From Laetiporus sulphureus 93-53 (Eukaryota; Basidiomycota; Agaricomycetes; Polyporales; Laetiporaceae), in the NCBI RefSeq assembly GCF_001632365.1, contig NW_024468513.1, positions 311,639 through 375,638 on the forward strand: a stretch of 64,000 nucleotides of DNA, written 5' to 3'. Position numbers and translations under genes: made by a program. The first letter of the stretch is position 1. The number at the start of each line of letters is the position of its first letter. Below are positions 22,059 to 32,876 of this stretch, one piece after another. The notes beneath the pieces were generated by a model. That model saw nothing but the letters and a program-made list of their open reading frames with translations. It made no database searches and was not told where the DNA came from.

Positions 22059-23577
22059 TCAAAAGCGCATGTCGGCGGACATGGGCATCGGAGGGTCGGT
22101 GATGTCGTATCCGCTTCCGTCCTCCCGGCCTTGGTGGCGGTCTCCGTGCCGCCTCCGCGCGATATGTAGATAACGTGAGAATCGTGCCGCCGCGGTGGAC
22201 AGAGGGCGCAAGGACTCGCGCAGGTGAGGTGGCTCGAGGTCGTCCCCAGCCCCTCCTGCCATCATGGTTTCCAATGCATGGAAGTCTGTGGCGACCAGCC
22301 GGCTACGGTCAGAATCGTGATGCGGGCACAGAATAATACGGGCGTACCTTGTCGGCAAATCGGACAGCTGCTAGAAAGCTCCAGTAGCCACTGGTCCACG
22401 CAGTCGCGATGGAATCGATGGTGCCCTTCACACGGCAGCACGCGTAGGTCGTCCCCCTCCTCAAAGTCCACGATGCAAATAGGGCACGTTTCACGCCCGA
22501 TAGCATCTGGAACGACATTCTTCTGCTCGCCACTCCGTTCACCGGTAGACGACTCGCCCTGCGAGCGCCCTGACCGGAGACGCGGGCGTGCTGTAGGCGC
22601 CGCCTCAGCCTGTGACGAGCCTGCGCCAGGCGACTCGTTCCTCTCCGCAAACGATGGCAGTTCGTCGACCACGTCCTTCTCCTCCTGCTCCTCACCCTCG
22701 TTCCTCTCCTCCCCGCCTCCATCTCGGTCACTCCTCTCCTCGGCCGCCTCGTCCTGCTCTCCTGGTTTGACGCTGATCTTACTCACGTGTCCGTCGCCAC
22801 TCTGTGCACCCTCATGCTCCACTATCTCCCACTTGTCATGATCCTCCATCTCGATACTCTCGCCATTCTCTACGTCCTTCGTATGAGCGTTCGTGGTGGA
22901 CGGGTCGACGCCGAACTTGACGACGGGAAACGTATCCAGGATTGCACGGGTCAAGCCTCGAGCGCGACTCTGCGCAGGTGCGCTGCCGTATTGGCCGTCT
23001 CCTGCACGAGGGCCATAGCGCTCGGGATGTCGGATGGCACGGATGGCCTATGGACGTGGTCAATCAATGGACGCATCAAGGGAGCCAAGCCCACGGCAAC
23101 GGAAGATACGAGGAATGATAGGCATGCTATACGTTACGTACACCAGTGATGGGCACCACTGATACTAAATAGACACATGAGACTGCGTCTCAGGATGTAT
23201 AGCGCGCACTCAATGCCGAACGGCATGTCCCATGTCCTATCCAGAGTGGGATATCGCACCATCACCATGACCCACACGAGGGGAAGGTATGTACGTACGC
23301 CGGATATAATCACGATGCAGAAAAGAGCAGAGACACAGCCAGTGATCGCATAGAGGATGATCCTATGTAAAGAGAGTGGTGCGTTCAATGGATCTTGCTT
23401 CGCTGTAAGGGACAAGCATGGGCCTGCTTACATCGCCAGGCTTGTACTCGGCGCATTGGGAGTTAGAGTCTGTGCGCGGACCCCTGATGCCAGCCAGAGG
23501 AGGGAGATTGCCCACGACATTGGTAGATGGTAGATCATAGTCGCAGCCAGAAGAGGTGCATGAGCTCGTAGGGACAT
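22059..23577 (-). CDS. Transmembrane RING-H2 E3 ubiquitin ligase
   Basis: Four minus-strand exons join in phase: 23432-23577, 23299-23362, 22348-23047 and 22059-22285 (378 residues from MSLRAHAP, or 365 from the ATG at 23538). Order: signal peptide ([16 protein letters not shown]), a very short luminal part, a membrane span ([20 protein letters not shown]), then [16 protein letters not shown], an acidic Glu/Ser-rich linker, and a RING-H2 domain ([30 protein letters not shown]). The C-terminal tail begins [11 protein letters not shown]. The layout matches endomembrane TM-RING ligases that ubiquitinate membrane or vacuolar cargo; membrane location is inferred. Homologues as I remember them have a long luminal region; here it is only about ten residues. 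The second intron is long for this window (251 nt, 23048-23298). Confidence 0.85.
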
Positions 23578-25301
23578 AAGCGGCGCAGCGGTAGTATAGG
23601 GCGTTTCGAGTCTAGTAGTACCGTCGCAGCACGCTGCCGAGCTCGCTATTGAGGGATATCGACGGAACACAGAAGAGAAAGAGGATGAGAACGGAAAGAG
23701 GAGACAGTGCGAGAAATATGAGGAGATGGCTGGGAAGAAATGTCAGAGGGGCGACGGGAGCATGGCCTATTGGCAGTGTGACTGCATGTCCGCGAATAGC
23801 ACAACAGGCGCCGGTGGTCTCGATCATCTACTTGTCCTTACACTTCTCCTTACACTTCTGCTCAATGAGATTACTTCAGGCTCTCTTGTATGACTTCGAA
23901 ACAACCAGGACCATCTTCAATATCAAGTCGTTGCTCACGGAGCTTCAGAGTTTCACGAGCTTTGCAGGCTTGTCGACATCTCTACCGCACGCGTGGTGTC
24001 CCATGATGCGACATGTTCCGATACCTCACTCCTTCCTACGACCGCAAATTGGACCCTGCTGATGACGGGGATGGCCCAACAGTCTCGCGGGAAGCAGCCG
24101 CTGTATTGCCTTCGCCGCGAGAATCATCGACAACCACCCCCTCAGCGTCTCACTCGAGTTCGTGAACCCGCGATCGCCGTCCAACTTCCTCTGGTGGCAT
24201 CAGAGATGTGCTGGCTACGTAAGTTGGAGCTAACTGTGCAGCTATTGGCTCAATAGAACCATCGAGCCTTACCCAGATATCCCGTTCACCTCTTGGATTC
24301 ATTGACAGCTGTTCCTTAAGGTATCCGCGACAAACGGGAGGGGGTTCACGAGGGGAGGCGAGTGCTCTGCTGCTGGAAGACGCTAACAGCCGGTCCTGCT
24401 CCATTTCTCGCGTTCATCCTTATCGTCTATCCACTCGTCGCTCCATTGTTTGAGTCTCTTGAAGAACTTGGACACTAGTTGTTGTGTCCAATTCGCTCAA
24501 GTCTCACAGCAACTGTCGCTGTATCTAATACGAGTGAGCTGTCGTTGTCGATCGAGCCAGACTTTGAGTGAGTTATGCTTCCAGCCATCTCTCCACCTTT
24601 ATTGAGGTGAAGTTGCTCAGTCTAAACTTTTGTGTAGACTTGTGCAAAGCAGTGAAGCATATTCCGCTTGTGCTCCTGGATGCAGCTTAATGGCAGCGGT
24701 TCGGGCTTTTGGCTCGAAGGATCTGCTCGGGATGTCTGAACGTGCGGAAACGCCGCCTCTGTTTGACGGAGAGCGATGTTCGCACAGTGGAGGTAAGGGT
24801 ACGCTTGTCGAGGCTGTGATCAGATCTTGGATGGACTGTCACAGTAGTAAGATGGGAGTCGAATGTTTCACTGCGGGTTGATAGCCGTACATTATGATTC
24901 ATTGATGATGCTCCCGGCAACATTCATCCAAATGCTCAGCAGAACATCAACGCCGCCCTGTGCATAGTCTGATAGCCTTAAACGCTCGATGACTCGATCG
25001 CCTTGCTAGCTGACGGCACGCAATGCTTTCAAAGCCGGTCAATCGTGTCGCATGCCCGCGCAGTGTTCAAATTAAATTCGCCATCTTTATGCAGCAGCTT
25101 ATGACTTCTTCGTAGAGGACTTCTCGCGCAATCACTACCTGTTTGCTACCATCAGCAACCCCGTGCACGATGCGATTTCTAAGTTATATCCTGACTAAAT
25201 GATCCGGCGCTGCTCCGGCTTCGGTGCTTCGGAAAGCTCTTGACAATGGTGCGAACGTGCCTGATATATCCGTCGTACGTACGCGCTCCAGCAGGCACTG
25301 C
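23578..25301. other. Intergenic with unrecognised fragments
   Basis: Plus-strand frames at 23649-24062 and 23993-24256 and the minus frame at 24150-24404 have no family resemblance. From about 25230 the sequence is similar to 27110-27200 (both contain GGnGCGAACGnGCCT), which marks the left edge of the duplicated F-box unit. Confidence 0.4.
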
Positions 25302-26822
25302 ATGTCTCTGTCTGTCAAACAGATGGGTCGTTTCAAAACTCCTCTGCCCGGCTTTGTTCGCAGGGTTGAGAGGCTCTTCAATGGGATTGCATGCGGGCGC
25401 GGCCAAAGGCATGGTGGCGCGTCTGCTCGTGCGGTAAGCTTGCACAGTTGGTCATGAAGTTCGCGCACTCACGGTTATGTAGAAGTTCCCAGCCTCATCC
25501 GCGGTTGCATCAATGCTACCTGTCGAGTTGTGGGAGATCATAATTGCGTGTATCTGGCATGACTGGTCGGATGCCTATGAACGTCGGCGTGCGCTCTCAT
25601 CCTGTGCTCTGACATGCCGTACCTTCTCTCTTATCGTCCGCCAACTCGTCTTCCACACCATCAGGCTTTCCCAAACATCAGAGCGTCCGAATTACGCCCA
25701 TTTCGTTGACATCCTCCAGCACTCGCCTTACGTCGCATTGTGCGTACGCCAATTGTCGATCTCGATCGATTGGAGCTTGAAGCACTGGCATTCGACCCTT
25801 CCAGCGATTCTACCTAGGCTTCATGCAGTGGAGACGCTCATTCTGGACTTTAACGGGAGCACATACGAAGTGGCAGAACATATGCGAGACAAGTTGACGA
25901 CGTATTTCACTCCATGAGGCACCTCCACCTGCATTTCGCGGACTTCGACACTGCCAATGACCTGTTCGACATTCTCTGCGCTTGTCCGAAATTGTCATCG
26001 CTGTGTCTATCTCACGTTCATTGTGACAACTCAGAAAATCCACCAGTTTTCAACGTCGTGTCACTCCAGCCGGTTGTGCTGAAGGAGTTATCGTTGGAAA
26101 ACACGCAGTCAGAGATCATGACATGGCTTACACATAGTCCCTTCCAACTCTCTTTGCAGTCTCTACAGGCCCTTTGGGATGATTCGTCAGATGAATCTTG
26201 CTTAGCAAGTGTAGAGCACGTGCTGAAGACGGTCGGAACGTCGCTGCAGAACATCAAACTAGGAGTTACAGTTTGGAGAAGTCGTCCGTCTATTTCAAAC
26301 CCACCACATTTGAGTGTTCGCTTACTTCTTTCCTGTACAGAGATCGATCTGTCCTGGAACGAACAATTATCGAATCTTCATCTTCAAATACGCATGGGCT
26401 CTGTGCGAGCGCTGGAAGTCGACGCGATTTTTCATCTTAAGTTCCGCCACAGGTGCGACCACGACATGCTCTCCAGCACATATGAATCGATATCCTCCGC
26501 GCTTGCTTCTGTGTGCTCTCGGCAGCTTCATGACATCGATTTCGTGTTCGAGTTCCACAAGGGAGGCGATTTGTCGGCGTTGGACTGGGAGAAGATAGAC
26601 GAGCATCTGGAGCGGCTTGCGCGGATGCGAGCGTTTCCGGAACAGCTTCAGGTGCTGTTCCGTCTGAACTTTGTGAACCAGGATGAGACTGCCGAGAGTT
26701 ATAGTGCCGACACGATCAAGAGACGCCTGCCGAGGTTGCTGACGAGTTCAGCTAAGGTGGATATAACCACTGTCACTGCGGGTTGGTTAGAATCGTCATC
26801 GATTCATCCTTGGAGATATTGA
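25302..26822 (+). pseudogene. F-box/LRR-like protein, copy 1, with one frameshift
   Basis: Exon 1 (25302-25433) codes for a basic lead segment, MSLSVKQMGRFKTPLPGF..., and exon 2 starts at 25483. An F-box-like motif follows at once: MLPVELWEIIIACIWHDW, then LSSCALTCRTFSLIVRQLVF. Leucine-rich segments come next (SLCLSH.., LKELSLEN, LSNLHLQIRMGSVRALEV). The frame is interrupted near 25905-25913: the first part ends TTYFTP-stop, while the rest (MRHLHLHFADFDTANDLFDIL, to 26822) reads one base away. The paralogue at 27203-28905 reads straight through this point (PTYFRSVKCLRLQN), so a one-base loss or an assembly error is likely. F-box proteins recruit substrates to SCF ubiquitin ligases via Skp1; many agaricomycete copies evolve fast and decay. 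Confidence 0.68.
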
Positions 26823-27202
26823 CTGAATCGCAAACGGAGGGATGATTTGCATGCAAGAGCTGCTATACCTCACCTGAGTTGTTTTAAAACTTGGCTCGCT
26901 TTGTATTTGGAGGTAGCGCAGTGCTTATACTATTGGACGTTGATTGCTCATATACCTATCATGCTCGACTGTTCAAGGCAGCGGGTCGCTGCTGCTTGAT
27001 CGAGAGATGCCATCTCGGATGTCTCTCACAGCAACTCCTGTGCATGACACGGACCCTTAGTAACCATCTCGAACGCAGTGATGCAGGGCATCCCGCCTGG
27101 GAAACTCCTGTCCACTATGGCGCGAACGCGCCTATTCTGGGTATGATTAAAGTTTGCATACTACTACGAGCAGGAACCATCGGTTCCCCCCAACCTGAGC
27201 CA
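26823..27202. other. Spacer between the two F-box-like genes
   Basis: The last ~100 bp (from 27110) repeat the upstream flank of copy 1. A long plus frame (26891-27472) runs through the spacer into the real first exon of copy 2; only the part from the ATG at 27203 aligns with copy 1. Confidence 0.5.
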
Positions 27203-28905
27203 ATGAACCGTTCCAAGCATTCGCCGTTTAGTCTGTCCCGGGGGTCGAAGAAGCTCATCAGCCGGATCGTACGCGGGAGGCAAGATGTCGCCCAAGGTGA
27301 TCCGGCACCTGCCCAGGTTCTCGGGGAAAGTACATTGCACTCGTCGAATACTATTGGCCAAAACCATGATGCCATTGACAGTGACCTTTCCGTACATTCG
27401 TTTAATATGGTAAGTCTTACCGGACAGGTCAAATGTAAAACTCAGAGAGCTGTTTTGACCATAGATGATTGAAAGCCTCGCTCTTGCAGACCGAGACGCC
27501 ATGGAAGCCTCTAGCTGCGTGGAAGATTATCTTCGTATACATTTGGAACGATCCAAGCGAGCCCGACATGCCTAAACGCCGACGTACACTCATAAACTGT
27601 GCCGTCGCACACCACTCCTTCGCCCACGTCATCCTCGACCTCACTTTCCCCCGTTTGAGACATTCTGCAAAGGATCAGCGCTCATACACGTACCAATTCT
27701 CAGAAATCGTTCGCCAGTCATCTAGCGCTGCTTTGTGCGTGTACGAACTGTCGGTATCGTTCATCAACGCCGCGGAGCGTGCTATGCTCCCAGAGTTCTT
27801 ACCCCATCTTCAGAACTTGAAGAAGCTCAGCCTAGACTTTGGGAGACATTCCTGTGGGATATCGGGACACACGCGAGAGAAATTGCCGACCTACTTTCGC
27901 TCAGTGAAGTGCCTCCGGTTGCAGAACGTGACATTCCGTTACATGAATGATCTGCTCGATATCCTACACGCTTGCTCTCAATTAGAGTCTTTGCGTCTGT
28001 CCGGCATACGGTGTCGCGAACCTTGGAGCGCTAGATTCGCAATAAATAAATCCACTTGGCCGATCGTGCTGACCGAGCTCATACTAGAGGACGTGCCGTC
28101 GGAGATCGTGATGTGGCTCACAGAGGATCCCTTCAAGCTTTCTTTGGCGTCATTGGAAATTGTTAACGATGGTGTTGACGATGAAGGAATGGCTATGATA
28201 GCGTTTATGGTTGAATCAATCGGCAAGTCGCTAAAGCACCTGAAGCTGGGAGTTGCAGGCCAGACCTCACAGGGAGATTGTGAGTTGAGCTGCCGTGCTC
28301 GCGGTCGATTTACACCATTGACAGACCCTCCATATGCAGTCTTGGATCTGTCTGGGAGCCATCATCTCTCTATGTTATGTCTACAAATTCGCTTGGATGC
28401 TGCGGAGCCGTAAGACATTGTTGCGTCCGGCAATGTGGCGCTCGACTTGTCCGAGTGGGTGTTCTCTGCGCTGGCCTCAGTGAACGTTCATCACCTTCGG
28501 CGAGTGAAGTTTATCCTCGAAATCTACACTGTGGACAGCATCTCGGCACTGAACTGGAAGAAGCTAGACGAGGAACTCGAGCGTCTCGCGCGAGCATGTC
28601 CAGAACAACTCTTGGTGACTTTTGATGTCGTACATATGAGACGTGGGCTCGTGAGCGGAGAGAACGAAGGATTGCTGGATTCCGCTGGAAGATTTGGTGA
28701 AAGTGAAGTCAGAATGTGTTTGCCGAGGTTGAAGAGGAGCCCAGCCGCGCTCCAAGTGGAGATGGTCAGCGCGTTCCCAATTGGACCTGCGTGGTTGGGG
28801 CCGTTGTGGGCGTACGCCTACGGGAAATCAGAGACACAGGCGTTCATGCGCATGCTCTTGCCTCAACTGTCTGAATTCTGTGGTATTGAGGTGCAGGTTC
28901 AATAA
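27203..28905 (+). pseudogene. F-box/LRR-like protein, copy 2, with in-frame stop
   Basis: Exon 1 (27203-27409, MNRSKHSPFSLSRGSKKL...) ends at a GTAAGT donor, and exon 2 starts at 27490 in the same phase (TETPWKPLAAWKIIFVYIWN). The F-box-like region is degenerate relative to copy 1 and its expected LP..LW start has become WKPLAAWKII. LRR-like segments follow: LKKLSLDF, VKCLRLQNVTF, LESLRLSGI, LKHLKLGV. A TAA at 28411-28413 interrupts the frame (LDAAEP-stop), but the same frame stays open to 28905 and matches copy 1 beyond the break (ALASVNVHHLRRVKFILEI against ALASVCSRQLHDIDFVFEF). The stop is therefore a recent nonsense change, or the protein is truncated after about 375 codons. The pair arose by tandem duplication. 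Confidence 0.68.
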
Positions 28906-30033
28906 TTACTAATTAGAAAAGCGGTTGTCTCCCTGTACCTACCAATCACACCATTATCGTACCGCATCGTGCAGGAGATCTTCCACGCTAGCGACTTACA
29001 TTTCCGCCGCGCCATCTGTCCTCGTGTTGTATTTTGGTGTCGGAATTCAGGGTGGCAAGAACCAAAAGCGGCGCGTGTTTCGGACGATGCGGCACGAGGC
29101 CGCCATAGCCTCCGGCTAATGGAAGGTAACATGATCTTATTGTACAATTTTCTGCCCCAGTCAGTGCATCTCTCGATGGTCCGGCTCTCTGTAGCCTTCT
29201 GTGGCGTCGCGCCTTCAGTATCCTTCGCCACTCCATTCGACGCAGCCAACTGGCGTTGTCCTCAGAGAGCGGATTACTGAGCGATGGACTCGGACTAGTT
29301 GAGCGTAGCAGGAAGGTCGGACTCGGAGCGTGCGTTACCCCTCCGCCGGGATGGCCAACGAGGACAGCACCTGCCTGTTCGGGTCAGTCCGCTTAGTTGC
29401 TGCGGATCAGAGATCCATCCAAAATGGGCGAAAGTGACTCGCGTTGGGAAGCATCAGCGATAACACGTAATCCTCTGAGGCTCCAGATTGCCTCCGCGGC
29501 CCTGGCACCAGCGTCTGCATGGACGGTTGAGAATTGTGAACGGCGAGGAGACTGCATACGCTGCGGTGGACGCAGGGCTCGAGGGGTCTGTGGACGGGCT
29601 TGGACCGAGCATTTTGGGGCCAGTGCAGAACACGTTGCATCACTGAGGGCCACTGTTTCAGACCAGGTCTCAGCCACTGCCCTTCACAATTCCTTCACAA
29701 CCAGTATGGCCCGCATGATAGGCGCTCGTAATTTGTTGTCTAATCACGATGCACCCTCCTTCCTCCTGCTCCTCCTCCGCCATTCCCACCAGATGCCAGA
29801 GCTGGATAGCACTTGAGATGACATGCTGAGACATGGTGTTCGTGCTGCCAGGAGCGCAGGGGCGGATGCAAAAATGGCGGTGGGATCAGCATCGTGGCCC
29901 AAGCCTTGAGAATAAACGCTCGTGTGATGGCCAGATAAGTGTGGCAGGTCGATTCATCCTGATTTGGTTAGCTTGTCGTAGCCGATGCGATCACGTGCGA
30001 AACACGAGCCTCCCCGCCGTTGGTGAACTGAGG
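28906..30033. other. Intergenic, no gene seen
   Basis: Frames at 28925-29280 plus, 28899-29249 minus and 29397-29816 plus overlap and lack family resemblance. The right end is the promoter marked by the TATA box at 30034. Confidence 0.4.
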
Positions 30034-30042
30034 TATAAAAGG
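30034..30042 (+). promoter_or_regulatory. TATA box of an unrecognised transcription unit
   Basis: TATAAAAGG, followed by a pyrimidine-rich leader (CTTCCCTCATCCCCTCATCC) and about 270 nt to the first ATG in context (CACAATGGCA at 30311). It looks like a real core promoter. Confidence 0.5.
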
Positions 30043-30310
30043 CCCCCCTTCTCAGCCCATCTTCCCTCATCCCCTCATCCATCCCTCCTCCCGACCTCTC
30101 CTGGGCTACCCCACTGGCAACCACTCTCCCTTGCTTCGTTCTTTTCTGCCTTCGACTCCCTCAAGGGCCTTGGGTGTCGACCGTCGACCAACGCCACACT
30201 ACCCTCGACGCGTCCAAGGAACAACGTCCTTTCAGCAATCGGTGCAAGACGCAACTATTTCGGCGGCCCTCCTGAGAGGCAACAAGAAGACGCGTTCAAG
30301 TTGCGCCACA

Positions 30311-30771
30311 ATGGCAGAAGGACTGTTCTCAACCCAGACCGTGCCTTCAAATGGTAAGCGATCAGACCTTCACAAATATCAGCATTTATCTAATGCGAGG
30401 GTCATTCAGCGCCACACCGTCGACCACCTGGACAAGAAGATAACTGAAGGCCTGGGATCGGCGACAACACCATCTGGTTTGGACGACATATCTGGCGACG
30501 GCGGCGGCTTTTGTTTCAACACCACCATCTCACGTTCGGCAACGGCATTGAAGAGCAAAACGAGCCTCCTCAAAAGCAAGACGACCATGCTGAAGCCAAG
30601 GCCACGAGACATTAATAGGCGCATGCGGTAAGTGATTGGTCTTGTCATAAAATCAGCTGCGATCATGACCTATCGCCTGGCATAGTCATCTCCTCCACCG
30701 TCGGAAGCAAGTACCTCAAGACCTCCGGCACCGGCTGAGGCAACCAACCATCGGACGACCCTCTTTGACGA
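30311..30771 (+). CDS. Unrecognised candidate gene, structure unresolved
   Basis: The start is MAEGLFSTQTVPSN with a GTAAGC donor at 30354. Downstream exons cannot be fixed: one frame gives SKTSLLKSKTTMLKPRPRDI up to a GTAAGT donor at about 30629, then after an acceptor near 30686 the reading SSPPPSEASTSRPPAPAEAT can follow. A 51-bp segment (30545-30595) recurs at 30830-30880, so exon copies may be present. In another frame the same segment reads GI.EQ.EPPQKQD in both copies. The promoter is convincing but the product is not recognised and may be a decayed gene. Confidence 0.25.
30545..30595 (+). repeat. 51-bp internal repeat, copy 1
   Basis: Starts GGCATTGAAGAGCAAAACGA and is nearly identical to 30830-30880 (a few substitutions over 51 bp), 285 bp apart. 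Confidence 0.8.
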
Positions 30772-30829
30772 CAATCTGGGTTCTATCTAGGCGACATCGA
30801 CCCGGCTTCCCTGGCAAGATTTCGCGATG

Positions 30830-30880
30830 GCATTCAAGAGCAAGACGAGCCTCCTCAAAAGCAAGACGAACGTGCTCAAT
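30830..30880 (+). repeat. 51-bp internal repeat, copy 2
   Basis: Starts GGCATTCAAGAGCAAGACGA. It is the second copy of the element at 30545-30595. Weaker similarity extends about 60 bp upstream in both copies (a TTTG-ACGACA..TCTGG block). Confidence 0.8.
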
Positions 30881-31805
30881 ATCGAGGTCCACAATTTCAT
30901 ATACAGCCCATGCAGTACGTTGATAACATTATACAATAATCATTGACCTCCTAATATGTTGTAGTCAAGTCCGACCTCTAGTGAACGGCACTTATGGCGA
31001 CCTCCGACTCCGGCTCTCGAAGGCGCCAGCTGCGCAAGCGCTGGCAGAAGGCCCGGCCTTTCTTTCTCTTTGGCGACATCTTTGGCTGGGCAACTGGCGA
31101 CTCCGGCGGCTCTCTTTCTCTGGCGACTAAGTGAATGTCTCCATGGAACCGCTTGGAGATGAAGCGTGCCCGCAACAGGCATGAAGTGGGTGTACAGCTC
31201 GGAAGGATGTGAGAATGGTACGCATTGCTCCCTTTCATCTGTTAACATACATTGCTCATTCATTCCCGTGCATGCGTTAGCACGATCGCAACTTGACGTG
31301 CAATGGAAGTATGCTGTCCGCGCCAACGTTCGCGTGTCAGCCATGAGTGGTACGCAACATTAGTCCCTCATGTTGAGTCCGACGTAATCACTCGCTGGCA
31401 ACATGCGAGTGCCGGTCTGCATAGCCTGGTGAGTACTTCGAATAATCCGCTGTGTGGGCGACACTGACCACACCGATCTGTAGAGTGTCTCTTCAGTGAG
31501 AGTGAGATATATATCTTTGCGCCGCAGCGCCGTGAGTAGATGATGAGGACGAAGCGGTCTGCAACTACGGCCGCTCGTCAGTCGAGGCCGTCGTCGCAGC
31601 AACTCGCGAGACGGGGCAGCTCGTCAGATGTCTCCTTCTTTGATCTCCCACTTTCAGGTCATGTCAAACAGCCAGCAATTTGCAAACCTGTTGAGTGGTT
31701 TCTAATCATCGCACTCGCTAGATGCCTCTGACCTCCCTCGCGCGTCATCGCAGATCATTTACACCCTCACGACTGCGTGCACCAAGCGCGCAAATTAAAT
31801 ATTAA
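30881..31805. other. Gene-poor stretch, no gene seen
   Basis: It contains a GGCGAC-rich patch near 30990-31130 (GGCGACCTCCGACTCCGGC, TTTGGCGACATCTTTGGC) that echoes the repeat upstream. No frame is recognised. Confidence 0.4.
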
Positions 31806-31884
31806 GGTGCGTCCCGGGGCAACTGGCGCAGACCTTTTCGTGGTCCCTGGGATAAGTACCCTATGGGGGAAACCAACGTGCGCC
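31806..31884 (+). repeat. Structured dispersed repeat, copy B (possible ncRNA)
   Basis: This 79-nt copy starts GGTGCGTCCC and ends ACGTGCGCC. Helix P2 is UCCCGGGG / CCCUGGGA, different bases from copy A but still paired. The internal GACC-UUUUCGU-GGUC hairpin and the unpaired AUAAGUACC and GGAAACCAACG segments are kept. The second hairpin is CCC-UAU-GGG. Confidence 0.75.
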
Positions 31885-32535
31885 GTCGGGGTGAGTCACA
31901 CATTTATCTGTGCCATGGGTCAATTTTTCTTTCATAGAAAAACGGCTCGAGCGCTGCCGCGGAACGATAGTAAGACATGAGTGGAGTCCCTCCGCGCCAA
32001 CTTGCAGAGCGTGCAACAAATACTGCATGGGCCATGAAGTGCCAGGACTTGCCGCAACTTGCAAGTCCGGCGCTATGGAAGGATGACTTTGGTAAGCCGC
32101 ACACCCTTTGATTTCCTTCCTTTGCTTATCATGACATTTCATTTGTAGTGAGCTGTATGAGCAGATCTCATCGCAACTCAAAATGTCCCGGAACATGCGA
32201 GCCCGACAACCAGCACCAGATTTCGCAGCAACGAGCGAGCTTGATCAGTTGTAACGTTCTGAAAACGTCAAACCTTCTCGCCGCGATCTAAGCGATCCAG
32301 AACCTTACTCGACTTGAGTCCGACTGTTGACGTACTAAGCTACCTGCGTGAACCTCCCAATTCCGCCATTATGTCTGCATGGTCGTCGGTCATCAAGCTG
32401 TTTGTGTCCTCTTCATTATCTATTCCGTAGCTGAGCGTTGATCTTCGTCTAGCCAGCAGGTGTACTCCGGCATCGTATAAGTTAATACAGAGAAGGCAGT
32501 CCCGGGTACAACACCAACTTGAGCTCGGTGAAAAA
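31885..32535. other. Gene-poor stretch between structured repeats
   Basis: No frame with family resemblance. Minus frames 31861-32196 and 32340-32671 run into the structured repeats and are not credible genes. Confidence 0.4.
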
Positions 32536-32659
32536 GGTGCGTCCCTGAGGGAGGGCGAGCGTTCGCGCTCGTCCTGGCGCAGACCTTTTCGTGGTCCTCG
32601 GGATAAGTACTCTCCCGGCGTGCTTGTTCGCCGTCGGGAAGAGGAAACCAACGTGCGCC
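32536..32659 (+). repeat. Structured dispersed repeat, copy C, with extended hairpins
   Basis: This 124-nt copy has the same conserved segments as copies A and B. Where those have 3-5 nt, it carries a 9-bp hairpin GGGCGAGCG-UUCG-CGCUCGUCC, and in place of the 3-bp hairpin it has a long stem built on CUCUCCCGGCG and CGCCGUCGGGAAGAG. It ends GGAAACCAACGUGCGCC. Confidence 0.75.
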
Positions 32660-32876
32660 GAAATCGTCCAACCTGTCATTGCTGTTGTAATACTGTCACA
32701 AAGTGCTGTATATCCGTTAAACAATATATTCTTTTCCATCTGAAGTGACTTGGTGAACGATTTGGATGTCTTCACAAGTGTACTACAGGAAGCGCCACTA
32801 GACGGTAGACGCCCGGAACAGTACGCGAGAGCGCGATCGTAGCGCACATCGAGAACAATATGCAGAGACTTGCTCA

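Noticed and set aside
23428..23670. Alternative frame across the RING gene start that seemed to contain a premature TAG
   Set aside because: The frame with signal peptide [16 protein letters not shown] splices in phase to the membrane span; the other frame is a shadow, so no nonsense mutation is needed.
26891..27202. Long N-terminal extension of F-box copy 2
   Set aside because: Only the part from 27203 aligns with copy 1 as an exon; the upstream part is spacer.
30131..30631. 166-codon plus-strand frame as a gene
   Set aside because: Its beginning lies in the leader and it runs through a GTAAGC donor; only the ATG at 30311 has a credible context.
31806..31884. Hammerhead, HDV-like or tRNA-derived identity for the structured repeat
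   Set aside because: The hammerhead CUGANGA core, the nested HDV double pseudoknot order and tRNA B-box sequence were not found, so no known class is claimed.
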